Shown: in pieces, positions 56,592-64,000 of the stretch | Layout: every line of letters begins with the position of its first letter | How positions within the stretch are numbered: position 1 is the stretch's first letter | Source of the DNA: Butyrivibrio sp. XPD2002 | Lineage (GTDB): Bacteria; Bacillota; Clostridia; Lachnospirales; Lachnospiraceae | Direction: 5' to 3' | DNA length: 64,000 bases | Assembly (NCBI RefSeq): GCF_000423945.1 | Contig: NZ_AUIY01000001.1 | Span: 124,001 to 188,000, forward strand | The notes under the pieces: model-generated | What the model saw: the letters and a program-made list of their open reading frames with translations, nothing else | What the model was told of the DNA's origin: nothing | Database searches by the model: none | Program-made: the position numbers and the translations under genes

Positions 56592-56613
56592 AGTATATTT
56601 TGGAGAGATATTT

Positions 56614-57735
56614 ATGAATCGTAGGCTTTTACACACACCAGAAGGAGTACGTGATTTATACGGATCACAGTGCAGTGACAGAACCTGGGTAAAGAATGCT
56701 ATCTGCAACCAGATGAAGTTATTCGGTTTTGATGAGATCGATACACCTACATTTGAGTTTTTTGATGTTTTTGAGGAAGAGATTTCTGATAACAGCGCAA
56801 AAGAACTTTATAAGTTCTTTGATCAGGATGGAGAGACAATGGTTCTTAGACCTGACTTCACTCCCTCGGTTGCAAGATGCGCCAGCAAGTATTTTCTTGA
56901 GGATGAAGAACCCGTAAGATTTTGCTACAGCGGTAAGACCTTTGTTAATACCCATAATCTTCAGGGAAAGCTTAAGGAATCTACAGAAATCGGCGCTGAG
57001 CTCATGAACGATGGCTCAATCTATGCGGACGCTGAGATGATAGCACTTCTTGTTGAAACTATATCTTCAACAGGACTTAAGGACTTCAAGGTAAGCATAG
57101 GCGATGCAGATTATTACTATGGTATCTGTGAAGAAGCCGGAATCGATTTTGATACAGAAGAGATGATCCGTGAGCAGCTTGTTAACCGTAATGCCTTTGC
57201 AGCTGACACCATAATGGAGGAGGCTGAGGTTGACCCCAAGTACAGAGAGCTGATAAAAAGCGTCTCCACATGCATTGGCAGCGTTGGCATTTTGAAGGAG
57301 GCAGGTGAGCTCGTTAATAACAAGAGATCAATTGCGGCATTAAATCATCTGCAGGAGCTTCACAAGGTTCTGTGTGACTACGGTATTGAACAGTACATTT
57401 CCTTTGACCTTGGAATGCTCAGTAAATTCAACTATTACACCGGCGTAATGTTTGGTGCTTATACCTACGGCGTTGGTGATGCCATTGCCAAGGGCGGAAG
57501 ATACGATAATCTTCTTGAGAGATTTGGAAAAAGCGCTCCTTCTATTGGCTTCATGATCAATCTTGATGATCTTATGAATGCACTTTACAGACAGGATATC
57601 AGCCTGCCCGGACGTAAGGAGCCTATAGTAATCGAATATACAGCTGACAACTTCGGAGAAGCGCTTTCAAAGGCCAAGGCTTACAGAGCAGAGGGCAAGC
57701 GCGCAATACTTAAGGGGGCAAATAAATATGAATAA
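56614..57735 (+). CDS. hisZ: ATP phosphoribosyltransferase regulatory subunit
   Basis: A 373-residue histidyl-tRNA synthetase-like protein without aminoacylation activity, which forms a hetero-octamer with short HisG and makes it sensitive to histidine. Class II core pieces include TPEGVRDLYGSQCSDR, ELYKFFDQDGETMVLRPDFTPSVARC and GRYDNLLERFGKSAPSIGFMINLDDLM. There is no C-terminal anticodon-binding domain of a true HisRS beyond a short alpha/beta tail. Its last 8 bases overlap hisG, and GGAGAG precedes the ATG. Confidence 0.93.
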   Translation: MNRRLLHTPEGVRDLYGSQCSDRTWVKNAICNQMKLFGFDEIDTPTFEFFDVFEEEISDNSAKELYKFFDQDGETMVLRPDFTPSVARCASKYFLEDEEPVRFCYSGKTFVNTHNLQGKLKESTEIGAELMNDGSIYADAEMIALLVETISSTGLKDFKVSIGDADYYYGICEEAGIDFDTEEMIREQLVNRNAFAADTIMEEAEVDPKYRELIKSVSTCIGSVGILKEAGELVNNKRSIAALNHLQELHKVLCDYGIEQYISFDLGMLSKFNYYTGVMFGAYTYGVGDAIAKGGRYDNLLERFGKSAPSIGFMINLDDLMNALYRQDISLPGRKEPIVIEYTADNFGEALSKAKAYRAEGKRAILKGANKYE

Positions 57736-58375
57736 TACAGACAGATATCTTACATTTGCTCTTGGAAAAGGGCGCCTTGTTGATTCTACAATGGAGCTTC
57801 TTGAAAAGTGCGGAATCCACTGTCAGGAGGTTACCGATAAAAAGACAAGAAAGCTTATATTTACAAACGAAGAGCTCAAGCTTAAATTTTTCCTGGCAAA
57901 GGGACCTGATGTTCCAACATACGTTGAATATGGCGCTGCTGACATCGGTATAGTCGGTAAGGACACCATCATGGAGGAGAACCGCAGCGTATATGAGGTT
58001 CTTGATCTTGGCTTTGGAAAATGCAGAATGTGCGTATGCGGTCCTGAATCCGCAAGAGAGCTTTTGAATCATCATGAGATGATAAAGGTTGCAAGTAAAT
58101 ATCCCAGAATCGCAAGGGATTATTTCTATAACAGAAAGCAGCAGACCGTTGATATTATCAAGCTGAACGGATCTGTAGAGCTGGGACCCATAGTTAAATT
58201 ATCAGATGTAATTGTTGATATCGTTGAAACAGGAAGTACTCTTAGAGAAAACGGACTTACCGTTCTTGAAGAGATATGTCCATTATCTGCAAGGGTAATT
58301 GTCAACCAGGTCAGCATGCAGATGGAATCTGATAGAATACACAAACTGATTAGTGACATGAAGGAGAATCTGTAA
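57728..58375 (+). CDS. hisG: ATP phosphoribosyltransferase, short form
   Basis: A 215-residue catalytic subunit for the first step of histidine synthesis: ATP plus PRPP. Short HisG lacks the regulatory C-terminal domain and needs HisZ, encoded immediately upstream (8-base overlap). Signatures are FALGKGRLVDSTMELLEKCG, GAADIGIVGKDT and DIVETGSTLRENGLTV. It joins hisD by a one-base overlap. Confidence 0.96.
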   Translation: MNNTDRYLTFALGKGRLVDSTMELLEKCGIHCQEVTDKKTRKLIFTNEELKLKFFLAKGPDVPTYVEYGAADIGIVGKDTIMEENRSVYEVLDLGFGKCRMCVCGPESARELLNHHEMIKVASKYPRIARDYFYNRKQQTVDIIKLNGSVELGPIVKLSDVIVDIVETGSTLRENGLTVLEEICPLSARVIVNQVSMQMESDRIHKLISDMKENL

Positions 58376-59670
58376 TGCGCATACTTGAATTAAATGAAAA
58401 TACAAAGGGAGAGCTTCTTGATAAGCTTCTTAAGAGAAGCCCCTCCAACTACGGTGAATATGAAAAAATCGTAGCAGATATCATAAATAACGTAAGGGAG
58501 AATAAGGATAAAGCCTTATTCGAATACACTTCAAAATTCGACCATTTTGACCTTACATCTGATACAATTAAGGTTACAAGAAAAGAGATAGAGGAAGCTT
58601 ACAGCGCACTGGATGACAAGTTCATCGAGGTTATCAAAAAGAGTGCTGAGAACATTCGTGTTTTCCATGAAAAACAGCAGAGAAATTCATGGATTGATAC
58701 TAAGGCTGATGGTTCAATTCTCGGACAGCGAATAATTCCTATTGAGATATCCGGTGTATATGTTCCCGGCGGAAAGGCTGCATATCCTTCAAGCGTTCTT
58801 ATGAATGTAGTACCTGCCAAGGTTGCAGGCGTTGAGAAAATCGTAATGTGCACACCTCCTTCAAAGGACGGAAAGGTAAATCCCGGAACTCTGGTGGCTG
58901 CTGACATCGCAGGCGTTACAGAGGTTTACAAGGTAGGTGGAGCTCAGGCTATCGCAGCTATGGCTTTTGGAACGGAGTCAGTACCGAAGGTTGATAAGAT
59001 CACAGGCCCCGGCAATATTTTCGTAGCGCTTGCAAAGAAGGCATGCTTTGGTTATGTTTCAATCGATTCCATCGCAGGACCTTCAGAGATCCTTGTAATT
59101 GCTGATGAGACAGCCAATCCCAAATTTGTAGCGGCTGACCTTTTATCACAGGCTGAGCACGACGAGATGGCAAGTGCGATTCTTATCACAACAAGTAAGA
59201 AGCTTGCTGAGGATGTATCCGTAGAAATCGATAAGTTCACAGCAAAGCTTGAGAGAGCTGAGATTATCAATAAGTCTCTTGATAATTACGGATACGTTTT
59301 TGTTGCTGATAGCATGGAGGATGCTATTGAAGCAGCTAACGCTATCGCATCAGAGCACCTGGAGATAATCACAGCTAATCCCTTCGAGGTTATGCCTAAG
59401 ATCAAGCACGCTGGTGCAATTTTCCTTGGTGCATATTCCTCAGAGCCTCTTGGTGATTATTTTGCAGGACCAAATCACATATTACCTACAAACCAGACTG
59501 CAAGATTTTTCTCACCTCTTTCAGTTGATGACTTTGTTAAAAAGACAAGCATCATCGCTTACTCCGAAGAGGGACTTAAGAAGGTTCACGAGGATATCGA
59601 ATTGTTTGCTAAGAATGAGGGCTTAACAGCTCACGCTAACTCTATCGCGGTTCGATTTGAGGAGGACTGA
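58375..59670 (+). CDS. hisD: Histidinol dehydrogenase
   Basis: A 431-residue Zn2+/NAD enzyme catalysing the last two steps of histidine synthesis. Signatures are GVYVPGGKAAYPSSVLMNVVPAKVAGV, TGPGNIFVALAKK, AGPSEILVIAD, LSQAEHDE (zinc ligands) and SEHLEI with YFAGPNHILPT. It starts with the ATG overlapping the hisG stop by one base and ends two bases before the hisB start. Confidence 0.97.
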   Translation: MRILELNENTKGELLDKLLKRSPSNYGEYEKIVADIINNVRENKDKALFEYTSKFDHFDLTSDTIKVTRKEIEEAYSALDDKFIEVIKKSAENIRVFHEKQQRNSWIDTKADGSILGQRIIPIEISGVYVPGGKAAYPSSVLMNVVPAKVAGVEKIVMCTPPSKDGKVNPGTLVAADIAGVTEVYKVGGAQAIAAMAFGTESVPKVDKITGPGNIFVALAKKACFGYVSIDSIAGPSEILVIADETANPKFVAADLLSQAEHDEMASAILITTSKKLAEDVSVEIDKFTAKLERAEIINKSLDNYGYVFVADSMEDAIEAANAIASEHLEIITANPFEVMPKIKHAGAIFLGAYSSEPLGDYFAGPNHILPTNQTARFFSPLSVDDFVKKTSIIAYSEEGLKKVHEDIELFAKNEGLTAHANSIAVRFEED

Positions 59671-59671
59671 T

Positions 59672-60259
59672 ATGGCTAGAAAAGCTGAAGTTACCAGAAA
59701 AACAGGGGAAACGGATATTACCATTGAGATTGATCTTGATGGAACCGGAAAATCAGAAATAAATACAGGCATTGGCTTTTTTGACCACATGCTTTCTGCC
59801 TTTGCAAGACATGGCTTCTTTGATCTTAAGGTCGATGCAAAGGGTGATATAAACGTTGATGGTCACCACACAGTTGAGGACACAGGAATCGTTCTTGGCC
59901 AGGCCATAGCTAAGGCTCTTGGTGATAAGAAGGGCATTAAAAGATATGGAAACTTCCTTCTTCCTATGGATGAGTCGCTGGTACTTTGTGCGATCGATCT
60001 TTGCGGAAGACCATATTTTGAGATGGATGCTGAGTTTACAGCACCTATGGTTGGAGAGTTCGATACACAGCTTGTCAGGGAATTTTTCTATTCCGTATCC
60101 TATGGTGCCATGATGAACCTTCACCTCAGAGTGATCACTGGTATAAACGACCACCATAAAATTGAAGCTGCCTTCAAGGCATTTGCCAAGGCTCTTGATG
60201 AAGCGACAATGCTTGATGAGAGAGTTAGCGGAGTTTTAAGTACAAAGGGCAGTTTATAA
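59672..60259 (+). CDS. hisB: Imidazoleglycerol-phosphate dehydratase
   Basis: A 195-residue single-function HisB. It dehydrates imidazoleglycerol phosphate using two Mn ions bound by two HHxxE-type motifs: GHHTVEDTG and NDHHKIEAAFKAFAKAL. TGIGFFDHMLSAFARHG is a further signature. ATG at 59672 is chosen because of GGAGG at 59661-59665; an earlier in-frame start at 59657 would lie inside hisD. Confidence 0.97.
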   Translation: MARKAEVTRKTGETDITIEIDLDGTGKSEINTGIGFFDHMLSAFARHGFFDLKVDAKGDINVDGHHTVEDTGIVLGQAIAKALGDKKGIKRYGNFLLPMDESLVLCAIDLCGRPYFEMDAEFTAPMVGEFDTQLVREFFYSVSYGAMMNLHLRVITGINDHHKIEAAFKAFAKALDEATMLDERVSGVLSTKGSL

Positions 60260-60306
60260 ATAGCAAGTAATATTAAATACATTTAAACCGGGAGATAAGG
60301 ATCTAT

Positions 60307-61584
60307 ATGCTTAAAAAATTTGTGCCGTGCATTTTTTTACTTCATGGAAAGGCAGTAAGCTCACTTCAGAATGCAGATGTTATCGATGAGTCACCTGCAG
60401 GTCTTGCAGAGAAGTTTGATAATGATGACTGCGATGCGATCATAATATATGATATGTCAAATGGTGACGCTGAGCATGAAGAATCACTTGATATTATAAA
60501 GGATATATGCGGAAAGGTTTCATGTGACATCTATGGAGCAGGAAACGTAAAGCGTATGGAGGATATTAAAAAGCTTTTATACGCAGGCTGCAAAAAGGCA
60601 TGTCTCAATTTTTCCAAGCAGGGCAATATAGATATTCTCCAGGAGGTTTCCGAGAAGTTCGGAAAGGATAAGATCTGCATCTGCTATACAGAAACAGACA
60701 GAATTGCAGAGTATGATGAAAGTATCAGGAAATATGCTGATGAGCTTATTTTGCTCAACAGCTCTGAGATCAAGAAGGCATCTGATATTAACCTTCCTAC
60801 TATCTTAAGCCTTCCGCATCTTTCTCTTGATAAGATGCTTGATCTTATGGCAATACCTAATGTCAGCGGCTTATCCGGAACTGCCATAAACAGGAACTCT
60901 TCTGAAATTAGAAACATGAAGAGTATCTGTGCTGAAAATGATCTTGCCGTAAACAGAATGCTTCCACAGTATAAATGGGAGGATTTAAAGAAGAATAACG
61001 ATGGCATGGTACCTGTTGTAGTTCAGGATTACCGTACAGACGCTGTACTTATGGTTGCTTATTTTAATGAGGAGTCATATTACAAGACAATTGAAACAGG
61101 CAGAATGACCTACTTTAGCAGAAGCCGCAACGAGCTTTGGCTTAAGGGCGAGACCAGCGGACATTTCCAGTATGTTAAAAAGCTTACCGCTGACTGCGAT
61201 ATGGATACAATCCTTGCAAAGGTTAAGCAGGTAGGAGCTGCATGCCACACAGGCAGCTATTCATGCTTCTTTAACGACATTACTTCCAAGAAGTACACTG
61301 AAAAGAATCCTCAAAAGGTTCTGGACAGCGTTTTTGCAGTAATCAATGACCGTAAGCTCAATCCCAGAGAGGGCTCCTACACCAATTACCTCTTCGACAA
61401 GGGCCTTGATAAGATTCTCAAGAAGGTCGGTGAAGAGAGCACAGAGATGGTTATTGCAGCAAAAAATGAAAATTCAAATGAACTCATTTACGAAATGGCA
61501 GATTTCCTGTATCATATGATGGTACTTATGTCAGAAAAAGGAATTGGCTGGGAAGAGATTACAGATGAGCTTGCCAGAAGATAA
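60307..61584 (+). CDS. hisI: HisIE with an N-terminal inactive HisA/HisF-like barrel
   Basis: A 425-residue fusion. Residues of about 215-320 are the HisI cyclohydrolase ([34 protein letters not shown], and zinc cysteines in [10 protein letters not shown] and [14 protein letters not shown]). About 330-425 is HisE pyrophosphohydrolase ([29 protein letters not shown]). Residues 1-205 follow the HisA/HisF half-barrel pattern ([57 protein letters not shown]). The catalytic aspartate of HisF-type PCLDV is F10 here, and the second one is replaced near C126/Y127, so the barrel should be inactive. It may be structural or a partner-docking domain. The gene follows hisB after 47 bases. hisA, hisF, hisH and hisC are not in the window. 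Confidence 0.88.
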   Translation: MLKKFVPCIFLLHGKAVSSLQNADVIDESPAGLAEKFDNDDCDAIIIYDMSNGDAEHEESLDIIKDICGKVSCDIYGAGNVKRMEDIKKLLYAGCKKACLNFSKQGNIDILQEVSEKFGKDKICICYTETDRIAEYDESIRKYADELILLNSSEIKKASDINLPTILSLPHLSLDKMLDLMAIPNVSGLSGTAINRNSSEIRNMKSICAENDLAVNRMLPQYKWEDLKKNNDGMVPVVVQDYRTDAVLMVAYFNEESYYKTIETGRMTYFSRSRNELWLKGETSGHFQYVKKLTADCDMDTILAKVKQVGAACHTGSYSCFFNDITSKKYTEKNPQKVLDSVFAVINDRKLNPREGSYTNYLFDKGLDKILKKVGEESTEMVIAAKNENSNELIYEMADFLYHMMVLMSEKGIGWEEITDELARR

Positions 61585-61625
61585 AAAATCACCTTTTTCG
61601 AGATTGAAAATATTTGAGGTGTAAT

Positions 61626-63506
61626 TTGAACGACAAATTAGCGTTATCAGATGAGATCCTTCTTAGCATTAGTAAGCCCGAGAGATATATCGGAGGCGAG
61701 GTTAATAGTGCTGTGAAGGATTTATCTGACATTAAAATCAGATTTGCTTTTTGTTTCCCTGATGTATACGAGATAGGAATGTCACATCTGGGGATACAGA
61801 TACTTTATGGTCTTTTTAACGAATATGAGGATGTATGGTGTGAGCGGGTATTTTCTCCATGGGCTGATATGGACAGCGTAATGAGAGAGAAAAATATACC
61901 GCTTTTTGCGTTGGAGTCTCAGGATCCCGTAAAGAACTTTGATTTCCTTGGCTTCACATTGCAGTACGAGATGTGCTATACAAACATTCTTCAGGTTCTT
62001 GATCTTTCAGGAATCCCTATTTATACAGAGGACAGAACCTGGGATGATCCAATTGTTATAGGTGGCGGTCCCTGCTCTTATAATCCGGAGCCTATCGCGG
62101 ATTTCTTCGACCTTTTCTATATCGGTGAAGGCGAGACAAAATATCGCGAGATCTTCGATCTCTATGAGGAGTGCAAGGAAAATGGCACAAGCAGGGAAGA
62201 GTTTTTATATAAATGCTCACAGATTCACGGAATTTATGTGCCTTCACTTTATGACATCAGCTACAACGAGGACGGAACAATCAAGGCAATAGAGCCCTTG
62301 AAGGAAAATGTTCCCAAGGTCGTTGAGAAGGAAATATGCCTTGACCTCACTGAGAGCTATTATCCTATGAAGCCTGTAATGCCCTTTATCAGAGTTACTC
62401 AGGACAGAGTTGTTCTTGAGGTTATGAGAGGATGTATCCGAGGCTGCAGATTCTGTCAGGCAGGTCAGCTTTACAGACCTTTAAGAGAGAGGGATGTTAA
62501 TAAGCTCAAAGAGTACGCTATGACTCTTATTAAAAACACAGGCTATGAGGAAATCTCCTTAAGCTCACTTAGTACCAGTGATTATACAGGCCTTAACGAG
62601 CTTCTTGATTTCCTTATCGATTACTGCAATCAGCACAAGGTTAATATTTCACTTCCTTCTCTTAGAATTGACGCCTTCTCATTAGACGTTATGAGTAAGG
62701 TTCAGGATGTTAAAAAGTCATCACTTACCTTTGCGCCTGAGGCCGGCTCTCAGAGAATGAGAAACGTAATAAACAAGGGACTTACTGAAGAGGATATTCT
62801 TAAAGGTGCACACGAAGCCTTTGAGGGCGGCTGGAACAAGGTTAAGCTCTACTTCATGCTTGGTCTTCCCGGAGAAACCATTGAGGATATTGAAGGAATC
62901 GGTGATATCGCCAATAAGATAGCGGTAGAGTATTTTGAGACCGTTCCCAAGGAAAAGAGAAACGGCAGAACTATTGAGATTACTGCCAGCACCTCATTTT
63001 TTGTACCGAAGCCCTTCACACCCTTCCAGTGGGCATCCATGAATACAAAGGAAGAGTTCCTTGATAAGGCAAGCATCACCCGTAAGGGCATTATGTCTCA
63101 GCTTAACCAGAAGCACATCAAGTACAACTGGCACGAGGCTGACGCCAGCATGCTTGAGGGAATCCTTGCCAGAGGTGACAGAAGACTTTCAGAGGTCATC
63201 TATAACGTTTATAAGCGCGGCTGCATCTTCGATGCATGGAGCGAGTACTTCAAAAATGACATTTGGATGGAAGAGATGGAAAAGGCCGGACTTGATCCCA
63301 TGTTCTACGTAAAGCGTGAAAGAACAAAGGATGAAATCCTTCCCTGGGATATGCTCCACTGCGGCGTGTCCAAGGAATTCCTCTGGAGAGAATGGCAGAC
63401 CTCCAAGGAAGCCAAGGTTTCACCTAATTGCAGACAGTCCTGCATGGGCTGTGGCGGAGCCGGCTACGGCGTAGGAATCTGCTTCCAGCCTAAAACAGGT
63501 GTTTAA
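61626..63506 (+). CDS. TIGR03960-family B12-binding radical SAM protein
   Basis: A 626-residue protein of a family that is nearly always beside a DUF2344/TIGR03936 gene, as here. It has an N-terminal cobalamin-type region (ISKPERYIGGEVNSAVKDL, VYEIGMSHLGIQILYGLFN), a radical SAM core with the cluster motif CIRGCRFC (in MRGCIRGCRFCQAGQLYRP), and an end rich in cysteines (CRQSCMGCGGAG) that may bind a second cluster. Substrate is unknown. TTG at 61626 is used because GAGGTG (61616-61621) fits it, rather than an upstream TTG at 61614. The ATG is not available in this region. Confidence 0.86.
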   Translation: MNDKLALSDEILLSISKPERYIGGEVNSAVKDLSDIKIRFAFCFPDVYEIGMSHLGIQILYGLFNEYEDVWCERVFSPWADMDSVMREKNIPLFALESQDPVKNFDFLGFTLQYEMCYTNILQVLDLSGIPIYTEDRTWDDPIVIGGGPCSYNPEPIADFFDLFYIGEGETKYREIFDLYEECKENGTSREEFLYKCSQIHGIYVPSLYDISYNEDGTIKAIEPLKENVPKVVEKEICLDLTESYYPMKPVMPFIRVTQDRVVLEVMRGCIRGCRFCQAGQLYRPLRERDVNKLKEYAMTLIKNTGYEEISLSSLSTSDYTGLNELLDFLIDYCNQHKVNISLPSLRIDAFSLDVMSKVQDVKKSSLTFAPEAGSQRMRNVINKGLTEEDILKGAHEAFEGGWNKVKLYFMLGLPGETIEDIEGIGDIANKIAVEYFETVPKEKRNGRTIEITASTSFFVPKPFTPFQWASMNTKEEFLDKASITRKGIMSQLNQKHIKYNWHEADASMLEGILARGDRRLSEVIYNVYKRGCIFDAWSEYFKNDIWMEEMEKAGLDPMFYVKRERTKDEILPWDMLHCGVSKEFLWREWQTSKEAKVSPNCRQSCMGCGGAGYGVGICFQPKTGV

Positions 63507-63519
63507 TAATATTATTAAG

Positions 63520-63563
63520 CCTTCTCCCAGAGGGAGAAGGTGGCACGCAGTGCCGGATGAGGT
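63520..63563 (+). repeat. Structured repeat, two hairpins, carrying a ribosome binding site
   Basis: CCTTCTCCC (63520-63528) pairs with GGGAGAAGG (63532-63540), loop AGA. GGCAC (63542-63546) pairs with GTGCC (63550-63554), loop GCA. Then GGATGAGGT (63555-63563). The shared flanks GGAGAAGG and GGATGAGGT match the short copy at 46753. The GAGG lies 4 bases ahead of the next ATG. Confidence 0.7.
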
Positions 63564-63566
63564 CAT

Positions 63567-64000
63567 ATGAATAAATTACGATTAAAATTTTCAAAGCACG
63601 GTCCAATCCGCTTTCTTGGCCATCTCGACGTAATGCGATATGTTCAGAAGGCAATCAGACGCGCTGAAATAGACATAAAATATAGTGAAGGCTACAGTCC
63701 GCATCAGATTTTGTCATTTGCACAGCCCCTTAGCGTAGGTTCAACAACTGATGGTGACTATATGGACATGACTGTAATGAGCATGGAAAACGTAGCTTCA
63801 GTAATGGATGCTTTAAATGGCGCCATGAACGAAGGCATCGTAATCACAGCTATTACAGAGCTTCCCGAAAAAAGCGTAAATGCCATGACCAGCGTAGCCG
63901 CAGCAGAATACATTATTTCCTTTAGAGTAGGAAAAGAGCCTTCCTTTGATCTTGAAAAGACCTTTAGTGACTTCATGGATCAGAAGGAGATTCCTGCTGT
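63567..64000 (+). CDS. DUF2344/TIGR03936 radical SAM-associated protein, partial at window end
   Basis: The first 144 codons of a gene cut by the window edge; no stop is reached. The start MNKLRLKFSKHGPIRFLGHLDVMRYVQKAIRRA and KYSEGYSPHQILSFAQPLSVG match the DUF2344 family, which lies beside TIGR03960 radical SAM genes in many anaerobes. The ribosome binding site is the GAGG in the repeat just upstream. Function is unknown; a shared RNA- or protein-modification role with the neighbour is inferred from context. Confidence 0.85.
   Translation, partial: MNKLRLKFSKHGPIRFLGHLDVMRYVQKAIRRAEIDIKYSEGYSPHQILSFAQPLSVGSTTDGDYMDMTVMSMENVASVMDALNGAMNEGIVITAITELPEKSVNAMTSVAAAEYIISFRVGKEPSFDLEKTFSDFMDQKEIPA

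Noticed and set aside
56560..56600. T-box riboswitch in front of hisZ, from the GGTAGCACG stretch
   Set aside because: The gap between recU and hisZ is only about 92 bases, too short for a T-box with its specifier stem, and the TGGNACCGCG core is not present. The same region fits a palindrome better.

Overview
The window is a dense, plasmid-free-looking stretch of a low-to-medium GC Firmicutes chromosome, most likely a rumen or gut member of the Lachnospiraceae (Butyrivibrio/Pseudobutyrivibrio type). Supporting signs are the gene families (short-form HisG with HisZ, HisIE, RecU, SpoIIE-type phosphatase, GerW/YtfJ, Asp23-FakA-RecG order, NusG_II and Gx transporter proteins), the strong GGAGG ribosome binding sites with occasional TTG/GTG starts, and AVSDG-type repeats in a secreted Big_2 protein. 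Every one of the roughly 57 supported genes is on the + strand. No insertion sequence, prophage, CRISPR array, tRNA or rRNA was recognised, and no intergenic gap exceeds about 190 bases.

Layout. 1-6600: cobalamin-dependent methionine synthase lacking the reactivation domain, then ilvB-ilvN, a second ilvN behind its own promoter, and ilvC. 6600-14400: a YfhO-type membrane glycosyltransferase, leuC-leuD, a GtrB/CsbB-type polyprenyl-phosphate glycosyltransferase overlapping leuD, an Mrp/ApbC ATPase and an AI-2E-family membrane protein. 14400-15600: ilvE with a strong promoter and a palindrome just downstream of it.

15600-29430 is the most distinctive region. A NusG_II protein and a Gx transporter (HepS1-like) bracket a six-gene block: a free STAS protein; a 1077-residue fusion of signal anchor, GH5 endoglucanase, BcsA-type cellulose synthase and degenerate PilZ-like domain; a STAS-APH-kinase fusion; an RsbW-type kinase; a membrane-anchored SpoIIE/PP2C phosphatase; and a divergent protein of unknown function. 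These look like a complete partner-switching (Ser/Thr phosphorylation) circuit built around one glucan synthase. It is followed by a hybrid histidine kinase with a duplicated sensor half and a dead internal HisKA, and a REC-GGDEF diguanylate cyclase with a second, dead GGDEF domain (GINQF).

29450-49620 is mostly housekeeping: ruvAB, zapA, a U32 peptidase-family protein, an FtsW/RodA plus PBP pair, a small unknown, DUF2953, GerW/YtfJ, a coiled-coil J-domain protein, rpmB, Asp23, FakA, recG, a DegV/FakB protein, a type IIA topoisomerase pair (probably parE/parC) and rsmD. 49690-56520 holds a secreted transglutaminase-Big_2 protein, coaD, a coiled-coil protein, two pseudouridine synthases, a small membrane protein and recU. 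56600-61580 is a histidine operon, hisZ-hisG-hisD-hisB followed by a HisIE that carries an N-terminal dead HisA/HisF-like barrel. The window ends with a TIGR03960-type B12/radical SAM protein and the start of its usual DUF2344 partner.

Main points for follow-up are the partner-switched GH5-cellulose synthase locus, the pseudo-domains (HisKA, GGDEF, HisF-like), a shared TrpR-like palindrome in front of ilvE and hisZ, the YfhO/GtrB pair split by leuCD, and a structured repeat that supplies the ribosome binding site of two genes.
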